64,000 nucleotides of DNA from Streptomyces genisteinicus. GTDB lineage: Bacteria; Actinomycetota; Actinomycetes; Streptomycetales; Streptomycetaceae. Both the position numbers and the translations under genes were made by a program. Below are positions 33,000 to 41,902 of the stretch, piece after piece (positions within the stretch are counted from its first letter, which is position 1; the number at the start of each line of letters is the position of its first letter). The notes beneath the pieces are model-generated. The model saw nothing but the letters and a program-made list of their open reading frames with translations. It was not told the DNA's origin and did not search any database. Location of the stretch: positions 1,529,501 to 1,593,500 of the forward strand of contig NZ_CP060825.1 of the NCBI RefSeq assembly GCF_014489615.1. The letters run 5' to 3'.

Positions 33000-34838
33000 A
33001 TGCCTTCTTCCGCCGTACCGAGAACGCCCGCCGTGGCGGCCCTCGTCGCCGCCGCCCTCGCCGCGGGTCTGCTCGCCGGTTCCACCACCGCCGGCGCGGC
33101 CGAGAACGGCCCCGTGCGCATCCACGACGTCCAGGGCACCACTCGTGTGTCGCCGCTCGTGGGCGGTCAGGTCACCGACGTGCCGGGCATCGTCACGGGT
33201 GTGCGGACGTACGGCTCGAAGGGCTTCTGGTTCCAGGACCCCGAGGGCGACGGGGACCCGGCGACCAGCGAGGGCGTCTTCGTCTACACGGGCTCCGCGC
33301 CCGAGGTGGCCGTCGGCGACAGCGTGCTGGTCTCGGGCACGGTCGGCGAGTACGTGCCGGGCGGTGCGGCGTCCGGCAACCAGTCGCTGACCCAGATAGC
33401 CCGGCCGGCGGTGACGGTCCTCTCGCAGGGGAACGCGGTGCCCGCGCCCGTCACGGTCTCCGCCTGGTCGGTGCCGTCGGCGTACGCGCCCGAGGGCGAC
33501 GCCGCGACGGGCGGCAGCATCAACGGCCTCACGCTGCGCCCCCGCGCGTACGCCCTGGACTACTGGGAGTCCCTGGAGGGCACCAACATCCGCGTCGGCA
33601 CCTCCCGGGTGGTCGGCGCGACCAACGCGCACGCGGAACTGTGGGTCACGGTCAAGCCGTGGGAGCACCCCAACCTGCGCGGCGGCACGGTCTACGGCTC
33701 CTACGAGGCGCAGAACACCGGCCGCCTCAAGATCCAGTCGCTGACCCCGCTGGCGGAGCAGCCCTTCCCGTCCGCGAACACGGGCGACATCGTCGCCGGC
33801 GTCACCGAGGGGCCGCTCGACTTCAACCAGTACGGCGGCTACACCCTGACCGCCCGCACCCTCGGCACGGTCGTCGACCGCGGCCTGGAGCGCGAGCGCA
33901 CCCGGCCGCAGCGTTCCGGCGAGCTGGCGGTGGCCACGTACAACGTGGAGAACCTGGACCCGTCCGACCCGCAGGAGAAGTTCGACGCACTGGCCAGGGG
34001 CGTGGTGGAGAACCTCGCCTCGCCCGACATCCTCGCGCTGGAGGAGATCCAGGACGACAACGGCGCGAAGAACGACGGCACGGTCTCGGCCGGGCAGACG
34101 GTCGCCAAGTTCACGGAAGCGATCAGGGCGGCCGGCGGACCGGCCTACGAGTGGCGCTCGGTGGATCCGGAGAACAACAAGGACGGCGGCGAGCCCGGCG
34201 GCAACATCCGCCAGGTGTTCCTCTTCAACCCGGAGCGGGTCTCCTTCACCGACCGGGGCGCCGGCGACGCGACGACCGCCACGGGCGTGGTCCGGGAGCG
34301 GGGACGCGCGGCCCTCACCCACTCGCCGGGGCGGATCGACCCGGCGAACGCGGCCTGGGAGAGCAGCCGCAAGCCGCTGGCCGGCGAGTTCTCCTTCCGG
34401 GGCCGCCCGGTCGTCGTGATCGCCAACCACTTCGGCTCGAAGGGCGGTGACGAGTCCCTGGTCTCCCACCACCAGCCGCCGAACCGTTCCTCCGAGGCCA
34501 AGCGGCTGCTCCAGGCCCAGTCGGTCAACGCCTTCGTCAAGGAGGTCCTGAAGGCCGACCGCCGGGCGGACGTCCTCGTCGTCGGCGACATCAACGACTT
34601 CGAGTTCTCCGGCACCACGCAGGCCCTCACCGCGGGCGGCGCCCTGCGCGCGGCGATCACCTCGCTGCCGCGCTCCGAGCGCTACTCGTACGTCTACGAC
34701 GGCAACAGCCAGGTGCTGGACCAGATCCTGACCAGCCCCTCGATCGGCGCCTTCGCGTACGACAGCGTGCACATCAACGCGGAGTTCGCCGACCAGAACA
34801 GCGACCACGACCCGCAGGTGCTGCGCTTCCGCCCGTGA
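33000..34838 (+). CDS. Secreted ExeM/NucH-type endonuclease/exonuclease/phosphatase
   Basis: 612 aa, with a Sec signal peptide (cleavage near TAGAA, about residue 36). An N-terminal OB-like domain (VRIHDVQGTTRVSPLVG, VTGVRTYGSKGFWFQDP) precedes a DNase I-like EEP domain from about residue 300: VATYNVENLDPSD, DILALEEIQDDNG, NHFGSKGGDESLV, VVGDINDFEFSG and the final SDHDPQVL catalytic His. Such enzymes degrade extracellular DNA, giving phosphate and nucleotides. ATG 33000 has GGAG at 7 nt; a GTG lies one codon before. Confidence 0.9.
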   Translation: MPSSAVPRTPAVAALVAAALAAGLLAGSTTAGAAENGPVRIHDVQGTTRVSPLVGGQVTDVPGIVTGVRTYGSKGFWFQDPEGDGDPATSEGVFVYTGSAPEVAVGDSVLVSGTVGEYVPGGAASGNQSLTQIARPAVTVLSQGNAVPAPVTVSAWSVPSAYAPEGDAATGGSINGLTLRPRAYALDYWESLEGTNIRVGTSRVVGATNAHAELWVTVKPWEHPNLRGGTVYGSYEAQNTGRLKIQSLTPLAEQPFPSANTGDIVAGVTEGPLDFNQYGGYTLTARTLGTVVDRGLERERTRPQRSGELAVATYNVENLDPSDPQEKFDALARGVVENLASPDILALEEIQDDNGAKNDGTVSAGQTVAKFTEAIRAAGGPAYEWRSVDPENNKDGGEPGGNIRQVFLFNPERVSFTDRGAGDATTATGVVRERGRAALTHSPGRIDPANAAWESSRKPLAGEFSFRGRPVVVIANHFGSKGGDESLVSHHQPPNRSSEAKRLLQAQSVNAFVKEVLKADRRADVLVVGDINDFEFSGTTQALTAGGALRAAITSLPRSERYSYVYDGNSQVLDQILTSPSIGAFAYDSVHINAEFADQNSDHDPQVLRFRP

Positions 34839-34843
34839 GGCGG

Positions 34844-34882
34844 GCGGGGTGTGCGTCCGCCGGCGCAGGACGCACACCCCGC
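34844..34882 (+). terminator. Terminator after the secreted nuclease
   Basis: Perfect 15-bp stem (34844-34858 with 34868-34882), 9-nt loop. Confidence 0.8.
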
Positions 34883-34948
34883 GATCGCACAGCATTGCTT
34901 CACCGTCGACCCCAGAAGGTGTAACTGGAGCTGCGCGGTCCGGGCGAG

Positions 34949-34954
34949 CAGACT
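34949..34954 (+). promoter_or_regulatory. -10 box of a leaderless promoter for the DapA-family gene
   Basis: CAGACT six bases before ATG 34961 and no ribosome-binding site. Confidence 0.45.
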
Positions 34955-34960
34955 GCTGCC

Positions 34961-35854
34961 ATGCCCACTTCGCACCCTTTCGGCCGCGCCCTGTGCGCCA
35001 TGGTCACGCCCTTCACCGCCGACGGAGCCCTCGATCCGGGCGGCGCGCAGCAGCTCGCCGCCCGGCTGGTCGACGAGGGCTGCGACGGCCTGGTGCTCTC
35101 CGGCACCACCGGCGAATCGCCCACCACGACCGACGCGGAGAAGTCCGCGCTGGTCCGCGCGGTGGTCGAGGCCGTCGGCGACCGCGTCCCCGTCGTCGCG
35201 GGCGTCGGCACGGCGGACACCCGGCACAGCGTCGAACTGGCCCGGGCCGCCGAGGAGTCCGGGGCCGCCGGGGTCCTCGCGGTCACCCCGTACTACAGCC
35301 GCCCCCCGCAGGCGGCCGTCGAGGCGCACTTCCGGCGGATCGCGGACGGCTGCGGCATCCCGGTGATGCTGTACGACATCCCCGGCCGCACCGGCACCCG
35401 CATCGAGCCGGAGACGATGCTGCGGCTCGCCGGGCACCCGGGGATCGCCGCGGTGAAGGACTGCGCGTACGACCTGATGGGCAGCGCCCGCGTCATGGCG
35501 GAGACCGGTCTCGCCTACTACTCGGGGTCCGAGGAGCTGAACCTGCCGCTGCTGGCGGTCGGGGGCACCGGATTCGTGTCCACGGTCGCCAACGTGGCCG
35601 CCGGGCCCCTGCGGGAGCTCCTCGACGCGCACGGGGCCGGTGACAACGCCCGCGCCCTCCACCTGCACCGCAGAACGCTGCCGCTGGTGGCGGCCATGAT
35701 GGCGTCGGGCCTGCCCGGCACGGTGACCGCCAAGGCGCTGCTGGGCGCGCTGGGGCTGCCGGGGGGTCCGGTGCGCGAGCCGCTCCAGCTGGCGGACGGC
35801 GTGACGACGGCGCGCCTGGTCGCGGTGTACGGGGCGATGGCCGCGCAGGACTGA
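34961..35854 (+). CDS. dapA: 4-hydroxy-tetrahydrodipicolinate synthase (DapA family)
   Basis: 297-aa class I aldolase barrel. Full DapA active site: T49-T50 in SGTTGES, Y138 (MLYDIPGRTG), R143 and Schiff-base K166 (AAVKDCAYD). It condenses pyruvate with aspartate semialdehyde in lysine/diaminopimelate synthesis. Streptomycetes usually carry more than one dapA paralog; this one stands alone and could instead be a close homolog with another aldol substrate. dapD is encoded 3.4 kb away. Probably leaderless. Confidence 0.87.
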   Translation: MPTSHPFGRALCAMVTPFTADGALDPGGAQQLAARLVDEGCDGLVLSGTTGESPTTTDAEKSALVRAVVEAVGDRVPVVAGVGTADTRHSVELARAAEESGAAGVLAVTPYYSRPPQAAVEAHFRRIADGCGIPVMLYDIPGRTGTRIEPETMLRLAGHPGIAAVKDCAYDLMGSARVMAETGLAYYSGSEELNLPLLAVGGTGFVSTVANVAAGPLRELLDAHGAGDNARALHLHRRTLPLVAAMMASGLPGTVTAKALLGALGLPGGPVREPLQLADGVTTARLVAVYGAMAAQD

Positions 35855-36177
35855 GCACGGGCGGCCGGGACGTGCAGCCGGCCCCCGGCGGCGGGCGCGA
35901 GCACCCTCCCCTCCCTTCAAGTCCTGAACGATTCATCCGGGCCCATCGCGCACCTCCTCGCGAACCGGACCCTGACGCGAACTTCTGCGCCGAGGGTTGA
36001 CGCACCCCACCCCCACTCTTAACTTCATGGCTTGAGAAAAGCCCCCGCGCCGGGGCTCCCGGGGCCGCGTGCCTTCAGGTCTTGGACACGCACCTCCAAA
36101 CCTCCGGGCTCCCCGGCGGCGGCGATCCCGTACGACAGCTCCGCACACATCCGCAGATCGCGACGAAGGAGTGTCAG
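35855..36177 (+). promoter_or_regulatory. Control region of the GH30 gene
   Basis: 323 bp without a gene. It carries a good promoter, TTGACG (35997-36002), 17 bp, TAACTT (36020-36025), and two direct CGCGAAC repeats (about 35959 and 35976). A long leader of about 145 nt follows, with a small AGCCCC/GGGGCT hairpin near 36040 and GAAGGAG six bases before the GTG at 36178. Confidence 0.55.
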
Positions 36178-38163
36178 GTGCATGACGCAATGAGGCGTGC
36201 GATCACCTCGCTACGGCGCCGCCCGGGCGGCCTGCGGCCCTCCCTGGGCGAACAGCCCCGGGGACACGGCCGCCGGACCGCCGTCCGCCGCCCCCTCACC
36301 ACGCTCACCGCCGGTGCCCTCGTCGCCGGGTGCCTGGTCATGGCCGGCCCCGGCACCGCCCAGGCCGCGGGCGAACGGGTCGACGTCTGGCTGACCACCA
36401 CGTCGGACTCCGGCGGCCGCACCGTCACCCGCGGCCTCGCCCAGCAGGCCCCGATCGCCTTCGGGCCCGCCGGCGGCTCGGCGAACCACACCGTCACCGT
36501 CGACGAGAACACCACGTACCAGCAGTTCGAGGGCGGCGGCGCCTCCATCACGGACACCACGGCCCATCTGCTGCGCGGCGGGGCCGTCTCGGCCGCCACC
36601 CGGGACGCGGTGATGCGCAAGCTCTTCTCCCCCACCGACGGCATCGGCCTGTCTTTCGTGCGCAACCCCATCGGCGCCTCCGACCTGTCCCGGCCGGGCC
36701 ATGTCTCCCTCGACGACACCTGCTGCGACCTGAACGACTTCGGCGCGAACGGCTACGACACGAACGTGCGCCTGCTGACCTCGCAGGCCCGCCAGCTCAA
36801 CCCGGCCCTGCGGGTGAAGGGCGTGCCGTGGAGCGCGCCCGGCTGGATGAAGGACAACGGGCGGATGGACCAGATGGGCTGGCTGAAGTGGGAGTACTAC
36901 CCGCTCTACGCCCAGTACCTGGTCAAGTACGTGCAGAGCTACCAGGCGGCCGGGGTGAAGGTCGACTACCTGTCGGTGCAGAACGAGCCCAACTGCTGCC
37001 AGGCCGGCAACCCCACCGCCATGAACTACCCCGGCATGAGCTGGAACCCCTCCGGGCTGGTGGAGTTCACCAAGAACCACGTCTACCCCGCCTTCCGCGC
37101 CGCGGGGCTCACCACCAAGATCCTGGTGCACGACTGGAACTACGGCGACTACGCGAACTTCGGCGCGCCGATCCTGAACGACGCGGGCGTGCGCAACGAC
37201 CCGCTGTTCGGCGGCATCGCCTGGCACGGCTACTTCGGCGACGCGGCGGTCGGCACCCAGGTGCACGACCAGTACCCGTCGGTGAAGCAGTTCAGCACCG
37301 AGCACTCCGGCGGCACCTGGATCGGCAACCAGCACAACGAGGACATGACCGACATCGTCAGCTACGCCCGGAACTGGAGCAGCAGCCTGGTCAAGTGGAG
37401 CCTGGCGCTCAACCAGAACATGGGCCCGCACAACGGCGGTTGCGGCACCTGCACCGGACTGATCACCGTGCAGGAGGGCGGCGCGCGCGCCGGCCAGGTC
37501 GACTACACGGTCGAGTACTACACGACGGGCCACCTGACCAAGTTCGTCAGGCCCGGCGCGTACCGCATCGCCTCCACCGCCAACCAGACCGTGCAGAACG
37601 TCGCCTGGCGCAACCCCGACGGCTCCAAGGCGCTCATCGCCCACAACGGTGGCACCTCCGCCCAGTCGGTCCGGGTGAACTGGGGCGACCAGTCCTTCAC
37701 CTACACGCTGCCCGCCCGCACCACGGCCACCTTCACCTGGGCCGGCACACCCGGCGGCGGAAGCGGCGGCGGGACCTCCGGCACCCTGACCGGCCTGGCG
37801 GGCAAGTGCCTCGACGTCGCGGGCGGCGCGACCGCGGACGGCACCGCCGTGCAGCTCCACGCCTGCAACGGCAGCGCGGCCCAGCGCTGGACGGCCGGAC
37901 CGGACGGCTCCGTCCGCGCCCTCGGCAAGTGCCTCGACGTGAGCGGCGCGTCCACCGCGAACGGCGCACCCGTCCAGCTCTGGACCTGCAACGGCACGGG
38001 TGCCCAGCGGTGGTCCTACAACGCGACCACCCACGACGTCGTCAACACGGCGGCCGACAAGTGCCTGGACGTCACCGGCAACTCCTCCGCCGACGGCACC
38101 CGCGCCCAGATCTGGAGCTGCACCGGCGCGGGCAACCAGAAATGGACGCTCAACGCCTCCTGA
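36178..38163 (+). CDS. Secreted GH30 glycosidase with a C-terminal ricin-type lectin (CBM13)
   Basis: 661 aa. The signal region has an Arg-rich n-region (RRRPGG...RRTAVRR), a hydrophobic core and cleavage near GTAQA-AGE. Residues about 60-520 form a GH30 barrel plus side beta-domain, acid/base E270 (SVQNEPNCC) and nucleophile E375 (FSTEHSGG). After a Gly/Ser linker comes a beta-trefoil (about 530-661) with three CLDV/QxW lobes ending QRWTAG, QRWSYN and QKWTLN. GH30 members cleave beta-glucans, galactans, glucocerebrosides or xylan; substrate not decided. Secreted plant or fungal biomass degrader. Confidence 0.91.
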   Translation: MHDAMRRAITSLRRRPGGLRPSLGEQPRGHGRRTAVRRPLTTLTAGALVAGCLVMAGPGTAQAAGERVDVWLTTTSDSGGRTVTRGLAQQAPIAFGPAGGSANHTVTVDENTTYQQFEGGGASITDTTAHLLRGGAVSAATRDAVMRKLFSPTDGIGLSFVRNPIGASDLSRPGHVSLDDTCCDLNDFGANGYDTNVRLLTSQARQLNPALRVKGVPWSAPGWMKDNGRMDQMGWLKWEYYPLYAQYLVKYVQSYQAAGVKVDYLSVQNEPNCCQAGNPTAMNYPGMSWNPSGLVEFTKNHVYPAFRAAGLTTKILVHDWNYGDYANFGAPILNDAGVRNDPLFGGIAWHGYFGDAAVGTQVHDQYPSVKQFSTEHSGGTWIGNQHNEDMTDIVSYARNWSSSLVKWSLALNQNMGPHNGGCGTCTGLITVQEGGARAGQVDYTVEYYTTGHLTKFVRPGAYRIASTANQTVQNVAWRNPDGSKALIAHNGGTSAQSVRVNWGDQSFTYTLPARTTATFTWAGTPGGGSGGGTSGTLTGLAGKCLDVAGGATADGTAVQLHACNGSAAQRWTAGPDGSVRALGKCLDVSGASTANGAPVQLWTCNGTGAQRWSYNATTHDVVNTAADKCLDVTGNSSADGTRAQIWSCTGAGNQKWTLNAS

Positions 38164-38178
38164 CCCCTCACCCGTGAC

Positions 38179-38210
38179 GGGGGCCCGCCCGGTTCTCCGG
38201 GCGGGCCCCC
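38179..38210. terminator. Terminator between the GH30 gene and a convergent small gene
   Basis: Perfect 14-bp stem (GGGGGCCCGCCCGG, loop TTCT) with 38197-38210. Confidence 0.85.
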
Positions 38211-38231
38211 TTCACGCCGTGCCGGAAGCGG

Positions 38232-38456
38232 TCACTCGCCGCCGTCGCTGGTCGTCGTGGAGCTGCCCAGGATCGCCGCGTGCTCCAGCACGTCCTCCAT
38301 GGGATCGTCGATCTGCCCGGTGCGCACCAGACTGAACTGCGACCCGTTGTGGGAGTTCTGGTGCGTCTCGTCCGCCTGCGCCGGCCCCGGCTGCACCGGC
38401 ACCGCCAGCAGCGCGAACAGCGCCCCCGTCGTGAGAACAGCAGGCCTGGTCTTCAT
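38232..38456 (-). CDS. Small secreted protein with a DETHQNSHNG motif
   Basis: 74 aa. A Sec signal peptide (MKTRPAVLTTGALFALLAVPV, cleavage near AQA-DE, residue 29) leaves a mature peptide of about 45 residues: DETHQNSHNGSQFSLVRTGQ, IDDPMEDVLEHAAILG and a Ser/Thr tail. The His/Asn-rich start and amphipathic helix suggest a secreted bioactive or metal-binding peptide. AGGA precedes the ATG. No known function. A divergent gene starts 271 bp away. Confidence 0.75.
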   Translation of the reverse strand: MKTRPAVLTTGALFALLAVPVQPGPAQADETHQNSHNGSQFSLVRTGQIDDPMEDVLEHAAILGSSTTTSDGGE

Positions 38457-38727
38457 GGGAATCCTCGCCTCATCCGTCCGTCCGGCCGGAGCCGTGCGGC
38501 TCCGCGTCGCCCTGACTATCCGATAGGCGGGCCAGAGGTTACGCAGAGTCACACGATGGGGGCTCGGCCGGTGGCGACCTGACCGGCCGGCGAGAACCGC
38601 CGCCGGCACCCAGGAGACGTCGCCAGGCCGGAGGCATGGGCGCCGGAGGCGTGGGCCTCGACCTCGGAGTGGAGAGGCACAGCCCTGCGCCGGGGAGGGT
38701 GGTGGGTGGAGGAGGGATGATGCCGTC

Positions 38728-39015
38728 ATGACAGACAGGGCGAGGCGCTCCCTCAGCGAACTCCGTCAGGGCGACGCCGTCCGCGCGATGATCACCGGTC
38801 ACCAGCCGTGGGGCCTCACGGCAGAACTCGACGGCTACGAACCCGTGGGCGCCTCGCTGGACATGATCCGCCGCAGCGGCGAACCGGGAGTGGCGCGACT
38901 CGCCCAGGAACTGCCGCCTGTGGGCGTGACGGTCGACCTCGTCGTCGGGGAGGTGCGTGCGTGGCACCGCGAGCCGTGGATATGGGTGGACCTCACGGCC
39001 CCGGGCCCCGACTGA
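38728..39015 (+). CDS. Small protein with an S1/OB-like fold, unknown function
   Basis: 95 aa. SELRQGDAVRAMITGHQPWGLTAELDGYEPVGASLDMI resembles a compact S1/OB strand pattern; VTVDLVVGEVRAWHREPWIWVDL completes it. Possibly RNA-binding, but no motif proves it. ATG 38728; a GGAGGAGGG lies 13 nt upstream, so the start is not certain. Confidence 0.6.
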   Translation: MTDRARRSLSELRQGDAVRAMITGHQPWGLTAELDGYEPVGASLDMIRRSGEPGVARLAQELPPVGVTVDLVVGEVRAWHREPWIWVDLTAPGPD

Positions 39016-39078
39016 CCCCCGGTCCCGGGTGCGGTACGTGCTCGGGTACGGAGATCGAATGGGCTTCCGTCGGCGCAC

Positions 39079-39120
39079 GAGCGCCCTCCCGGGCCGTCCT
39101 CGGGCCGTGGAAGGGCGCTC
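39079..39120. terminator. Possible bidirectional terminator upstream of the dapD stop
   Basis: Inverted repeat GAGCGCCCT (39079-39087) and AGGGCGCTC (39112-39120) around a 24-nt loop, between a plus-strand gene and the 3' end of dapD. Confidence 0.5.
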
Positions 39121-39209
39121 GGTGGTGACCGACGTCGACAGCTGCCGGCAGCTCGGCAGCGGATCAGGACGTTGATCGTTCAGGCGGCCGGGACGGCGGC
39201 CGCCGCCGC

Positions 39210-40211
39210 TCAGTTGTGGCTGTGCAGCACCTCGTTGAGGCCGCCCCACACCGCGTTGTTCGGGCGGGCCTCGACCGTGCCCGTCACGGAGTTGCGGCGG
39301 AAGAGGATGTTGCTCGCGCCGGACAGCTCGCGGGCCTTGACGACCTGGCCGTCGGGCATGGTGACCCGGGTGCCGGCGGTGACGTAGAGGCCGGCCTCGA
39401 CGACGCACTCGTCGCCGAGGGCGATGCCGACGCCCGCCTCCGCGCCCACCAGGCAGCGCTCGCCGATCACGATGCGGACGTTGCCGCCGCCGGACAGGGT
39501 GCCCATGGTGGACGCGCCGCCGCCGATGTCCGAGCCGTCGCCGACCACGACGCCCGCGGAGATGCGGCCCTCGACCATGGAGGTGCCGAGGGTGCCGGCG
39601 TTGAAGTTGACGAAGCCCTCGTGCATGACGGTGGTGCCCTCGGCGAGGTGCGCGCCGAGGCGGACGCGGTCGGCGTCGGCGATGCGCACGCCCTTGGGGG
39701 CGACGTAGTCCGTCATCCGCGGGAACTTGTCCACGGAGGTCACCTGGAGGTGCAGGCCCTCGGCCCGGGCGTTGAGGCGCACGGTCTCCAGGCTGTCCAC
39801 GGCGACCGGGCCGAGGCTGGTCCAGGCGACGTTGGCGAGGAGCCCGAAGAGCCCGTCGAGGTTCTGCCCGTGCGGCTTGACCAGCCGGTGCGAGAGCAGG
39901 TGCAGACGGAGGTAGGCGTCGTGCGCGTCGAGCGGCTTGTCGTCCAGGGACGCGATGACGGTGCGTACGGCGACGACCTCGACACCACGGCGGGCGTCCG
40001 GGCCGACGGCCTTGGCCGCGCCTGCGCCGAGGAGCTCGACGGCCTGCTCGGCCGTGAGCCGCTCGGTGCCGGCGGGGCCGGGCTCCGCGGTGAGCGCGGG
40101 GGCGGGGTACCAGGTGTCGAGGACGACGCCCTCGGCGGTGAGGGTGGCGAGACCGGCGGCCACGGCGCCGGTGGTGCGCTGAGCGGTGGTGCTGTCGGGC
40201 GAGTCAGTCAT
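39210..40211 (-). CDS. dapD: 2,3,4,5-tetrahydropyridine-2,6-dicarboxylate N-succinyltransferase
   Basis: 333 aa. Actinobacterial DapD: an N-terminal helical domain (to about 180) and a left-handed beta-helix with hexapeptide repeats ([70 protein letters not shown]). Succinyl-CoA-dependent step of lysine and diaminopimelate synthesis. The catalytic Glu/Gly region MVEGRIS is present. ATG 40211 is preceded by AGGTTTCCTGTC, so the ribosome-binding site is weak. An upstream extension to 40418 is Arg/Pro-rich and not coding. Confidence 0.95.
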   Translation of the reverse strand: MTDSPDSTTAQRTTGAVAAGLATLTAEGVVLDTWYPAPALTAEPGPAGTERLTAEQAVELLGAGAAKAVGPDARRGVEVVAVRTVIASLDDKPLDAHDAYLRLHLLSHRLVKPHGQNLDGLFGLLANVAWTSLGPVAVDSLETVRLNARAEGLHLQVTSVDKFPRMTDYVAPKGVRIADADRVRLGAHLAEGTTVMHEGFVNFNAGTLGTSMVEGRISAGVVVGDGSDIGGGASTMGTLSGGGNVRIVIGERCLVGAEAGVGIALGDECVVEAGLYVTAGTRVTMPDGQVVKARELSGASNILFRRNSVTGTVEARPNNAVWGGLNEVLHSHN

Positions 40212-40743
40212 GACAGGAAACCTAACCGCCGGGGCCGCACCCGGGCCAACCGGTCTCACCTCCCGGTCGCGCCGCACCCGGGGTCCCGCCCACGACGACC
40301 GCCCGGGGCCGGAGCGAGCGACACCCCGCCCGCCCCGCGACCTGCCGTGAACCCATCCGCGCCCGCGGCACGGCCTCCCCCGGGCGCGCCCCGGGGAGAC
40401 CGGCCGGGGCGGCCCCACCCGGGACGCTGGACGACGCGACGGGACTCCGCGCGGCCCGGCACCCGCCCGGGGACCGTCGCGGCGGGGCGGCGGCGGGCCG
40501 CCTCGTCACCCCGCCGGGGCGGCATTGCGCGCGCCGGGAGCCGACGGCCCGCGGGACGGGCCGGCGCATGCCCCGGCACAGACCGGCCGCCGGGCCCCGC
40601 GCGGGGCGCCGCCGCCGCGTCCTCGCAGGTACGGGGCGGGGGCGGGTGCGAGCAGGAGTACGGCTGTCGCTATTTTGTTCGTCCGGCGGCGCCGACCCGG
40701 CGCCTGCCGCACGCCGTCGTCCGGCATCGGGGGAGACACAGAG
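40212..40743. other. 532-bp intergenic region between dapD and a membrane protein gene
   Basis: Very GC-rich; no credible ORF. The dapD promoter must lie at its left end and the promoter for 40744 at its right, where the only A/T-rich stretch is GCTATTTTGTTCG (about 40667-40680). No terminator is expected between divergent genes and none is seen. Confidence 0.5.
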
Positions 40744-41820
40744 ATGACCCACGCCCACCCGCCCCATCCCCACCCCGCGCACGGCCCGCTGGGCGGCTGG
40801 GCACCGCCGCCCGTGCCGCCGAAGCCCGGCGTGATCCCGCTGGCGCCCCCGCTCGGGGTCGGCGGCGTCCTCGGCGGGGCGTTCGCCACCCTCGGGCGGC
40901 ACTGGAAGCAGCTGCTGGGGTTCACGGCCGCGGTCTACGGCGGGGCGCTGGCGCTGTTCGCCGCCGCGCTGGCCGCGGCGTACGCGGTGTTCGCGCACGA
41001 CATCCAGCATCTCGCCGACACCTCGGAGTCCACCCGCGCCGACGACGTCTGGCCGCTGCTGGCGGCCTTCGGCGGGGTCTACCTCACCGCCGGGGCGGTG
41101 ATGCTGGTGGCGGGCGCCCTGGTCCACGCGGCCTGTCCGGCGGTCCTCCAGGACGCGGTGCTCGGACTGCCGAGCTCCTTCCGCACCCTGTGGCGCCGGG
41201 CGCTGCCGAGGATGTGGGCCGTGCTCGGCAGCCTTCTGATCTCCGGGCTGATCGCGGCCGTCCCGCTGGTGCTGCTGGTCCTGACGTTCTTCGGCATGAT
41301 CTTCGCGCTCCTGGCGCTGGTCTCCGACGACGGGAGCGGCTACGGCTGGCTCTTCCTGGGCGGTCTGCTGGGCGTGCTGCTGACGGGCCCGCCGGCGGTC
41401 TGGCTGTGGGTGCGGTTCTCGCTGGCCCCGGCGGCCGCGGTCTTCGAGCAGCAGGGCGTGATGCGCTCGCTGTCCCGCTCGGCGCAGCTGGTGCGCGGCA
41501 GCTGGTGGCGCGTCTTCGGCATCTCGATGCTGGCCTTCCTGATGGCCGCCGTGGCCGCCTACCTCGTCCAGCTGCCGCTCCAGCTGATGAGCCTGCTCCC
41601 CGCCGGTCCGGCCTCCCTCTCCGACGGCTCGTCCGGCGGCGGCGCCGCGGTGGCCGCGGCGGTGATGCTCGCCTTCGCGCTGCTCGGCGCCCTGGTCGGG
41701 CAGGCCGTGACGGCGGTCTTCCCGCCGCTGGTCCTCGGCCTGCTCTACGTCGACGAGCGGATGCGCAAGGAGAACCTCGGACCGGCGCTCGCCGAGGCCG
41801 CGGGGGCGCACCGGACCTGA
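40744..41820 (+). CDS. Multi-spanning membrane protein (DUF7847/glycerophosphodiester phosphodiesterase membrane-domain type)
   Basis: 358 aa. A His/Pro-rich N-terminus (MTHAHPPHPHPAHG) then six membrane helices (about 55-80, 105-130, 150-180, 195-220, 245-270, 290-330). The FEQQGVMRSLSRSAQLVRGSWWR loop is characteristic of the YqjA/GdpP-membrane-domain-like family in actinobacteria. No transport or enzyme motif is visible. Function unknown. GGGGGAGACACAGAG precedes the ATG. Confidence 0.83.
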   Translation: MTHAHPPHPHPAHGPLGGWAPPPVPPKPGVIPLAPPLGVGGVLGGAFATLGRHWKQLLGFTAAVYGGALALFAAALAAAYAVFAHDIQHLADTSESTRADDVWPLLAAFGGVYLTAGAVMLVAGALVHAACPAVLQDAVLGLPSSFRTLWRRALPRMWAVLGSLLISGLIAAVPLVLLVLTFFGMIFALLALVSDDGSGYGWLFLGGLLGVLLTGPPAVWLWVRFSLAPAAAVFEQQGVMRSLSRSAQLVRGSWWRVFGISMLAFLMAAVAAYLVQLPLQLMSLLPAGPASLSDGSSGGGAAVAAAVMLAFALLGALVGQAVTAVFPPLVLGLLYVDERMRKENLGPALAEAAGAHRT

Positions 41821-41862
41821 GAACCGGTGCTTGACACCCCCCGCCTCCTGCGGCGACCTTGG

Positions 41863-41876
41863 TTACCCGCAAGTAA
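41863..41876. promoter_or_regulatory. Palindrome upstream of the PucR-type regulator
   Basis: TTACCCGCAAGTAA, arms TTAC/GTAA with one extra match inside, in the 82-bp gap before the PucR gene. This shape is common for TetR/FadR-type operators near acyl-CoA and fatty-acid genes in actinobacteria. TTGACA (41831-41836) lies upstream. Confidence 0.4.
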
Positions 41877-41902
41877 GGTACGAGGGTCGATGAGGTCGCC
41901 CA

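Noticed and set aside
35914..35929. A further IclR-type operator before the GH30 gene
   Set aside because: Only the CTGAAC half matches (8 of 16 positions); not better than chance in this context.
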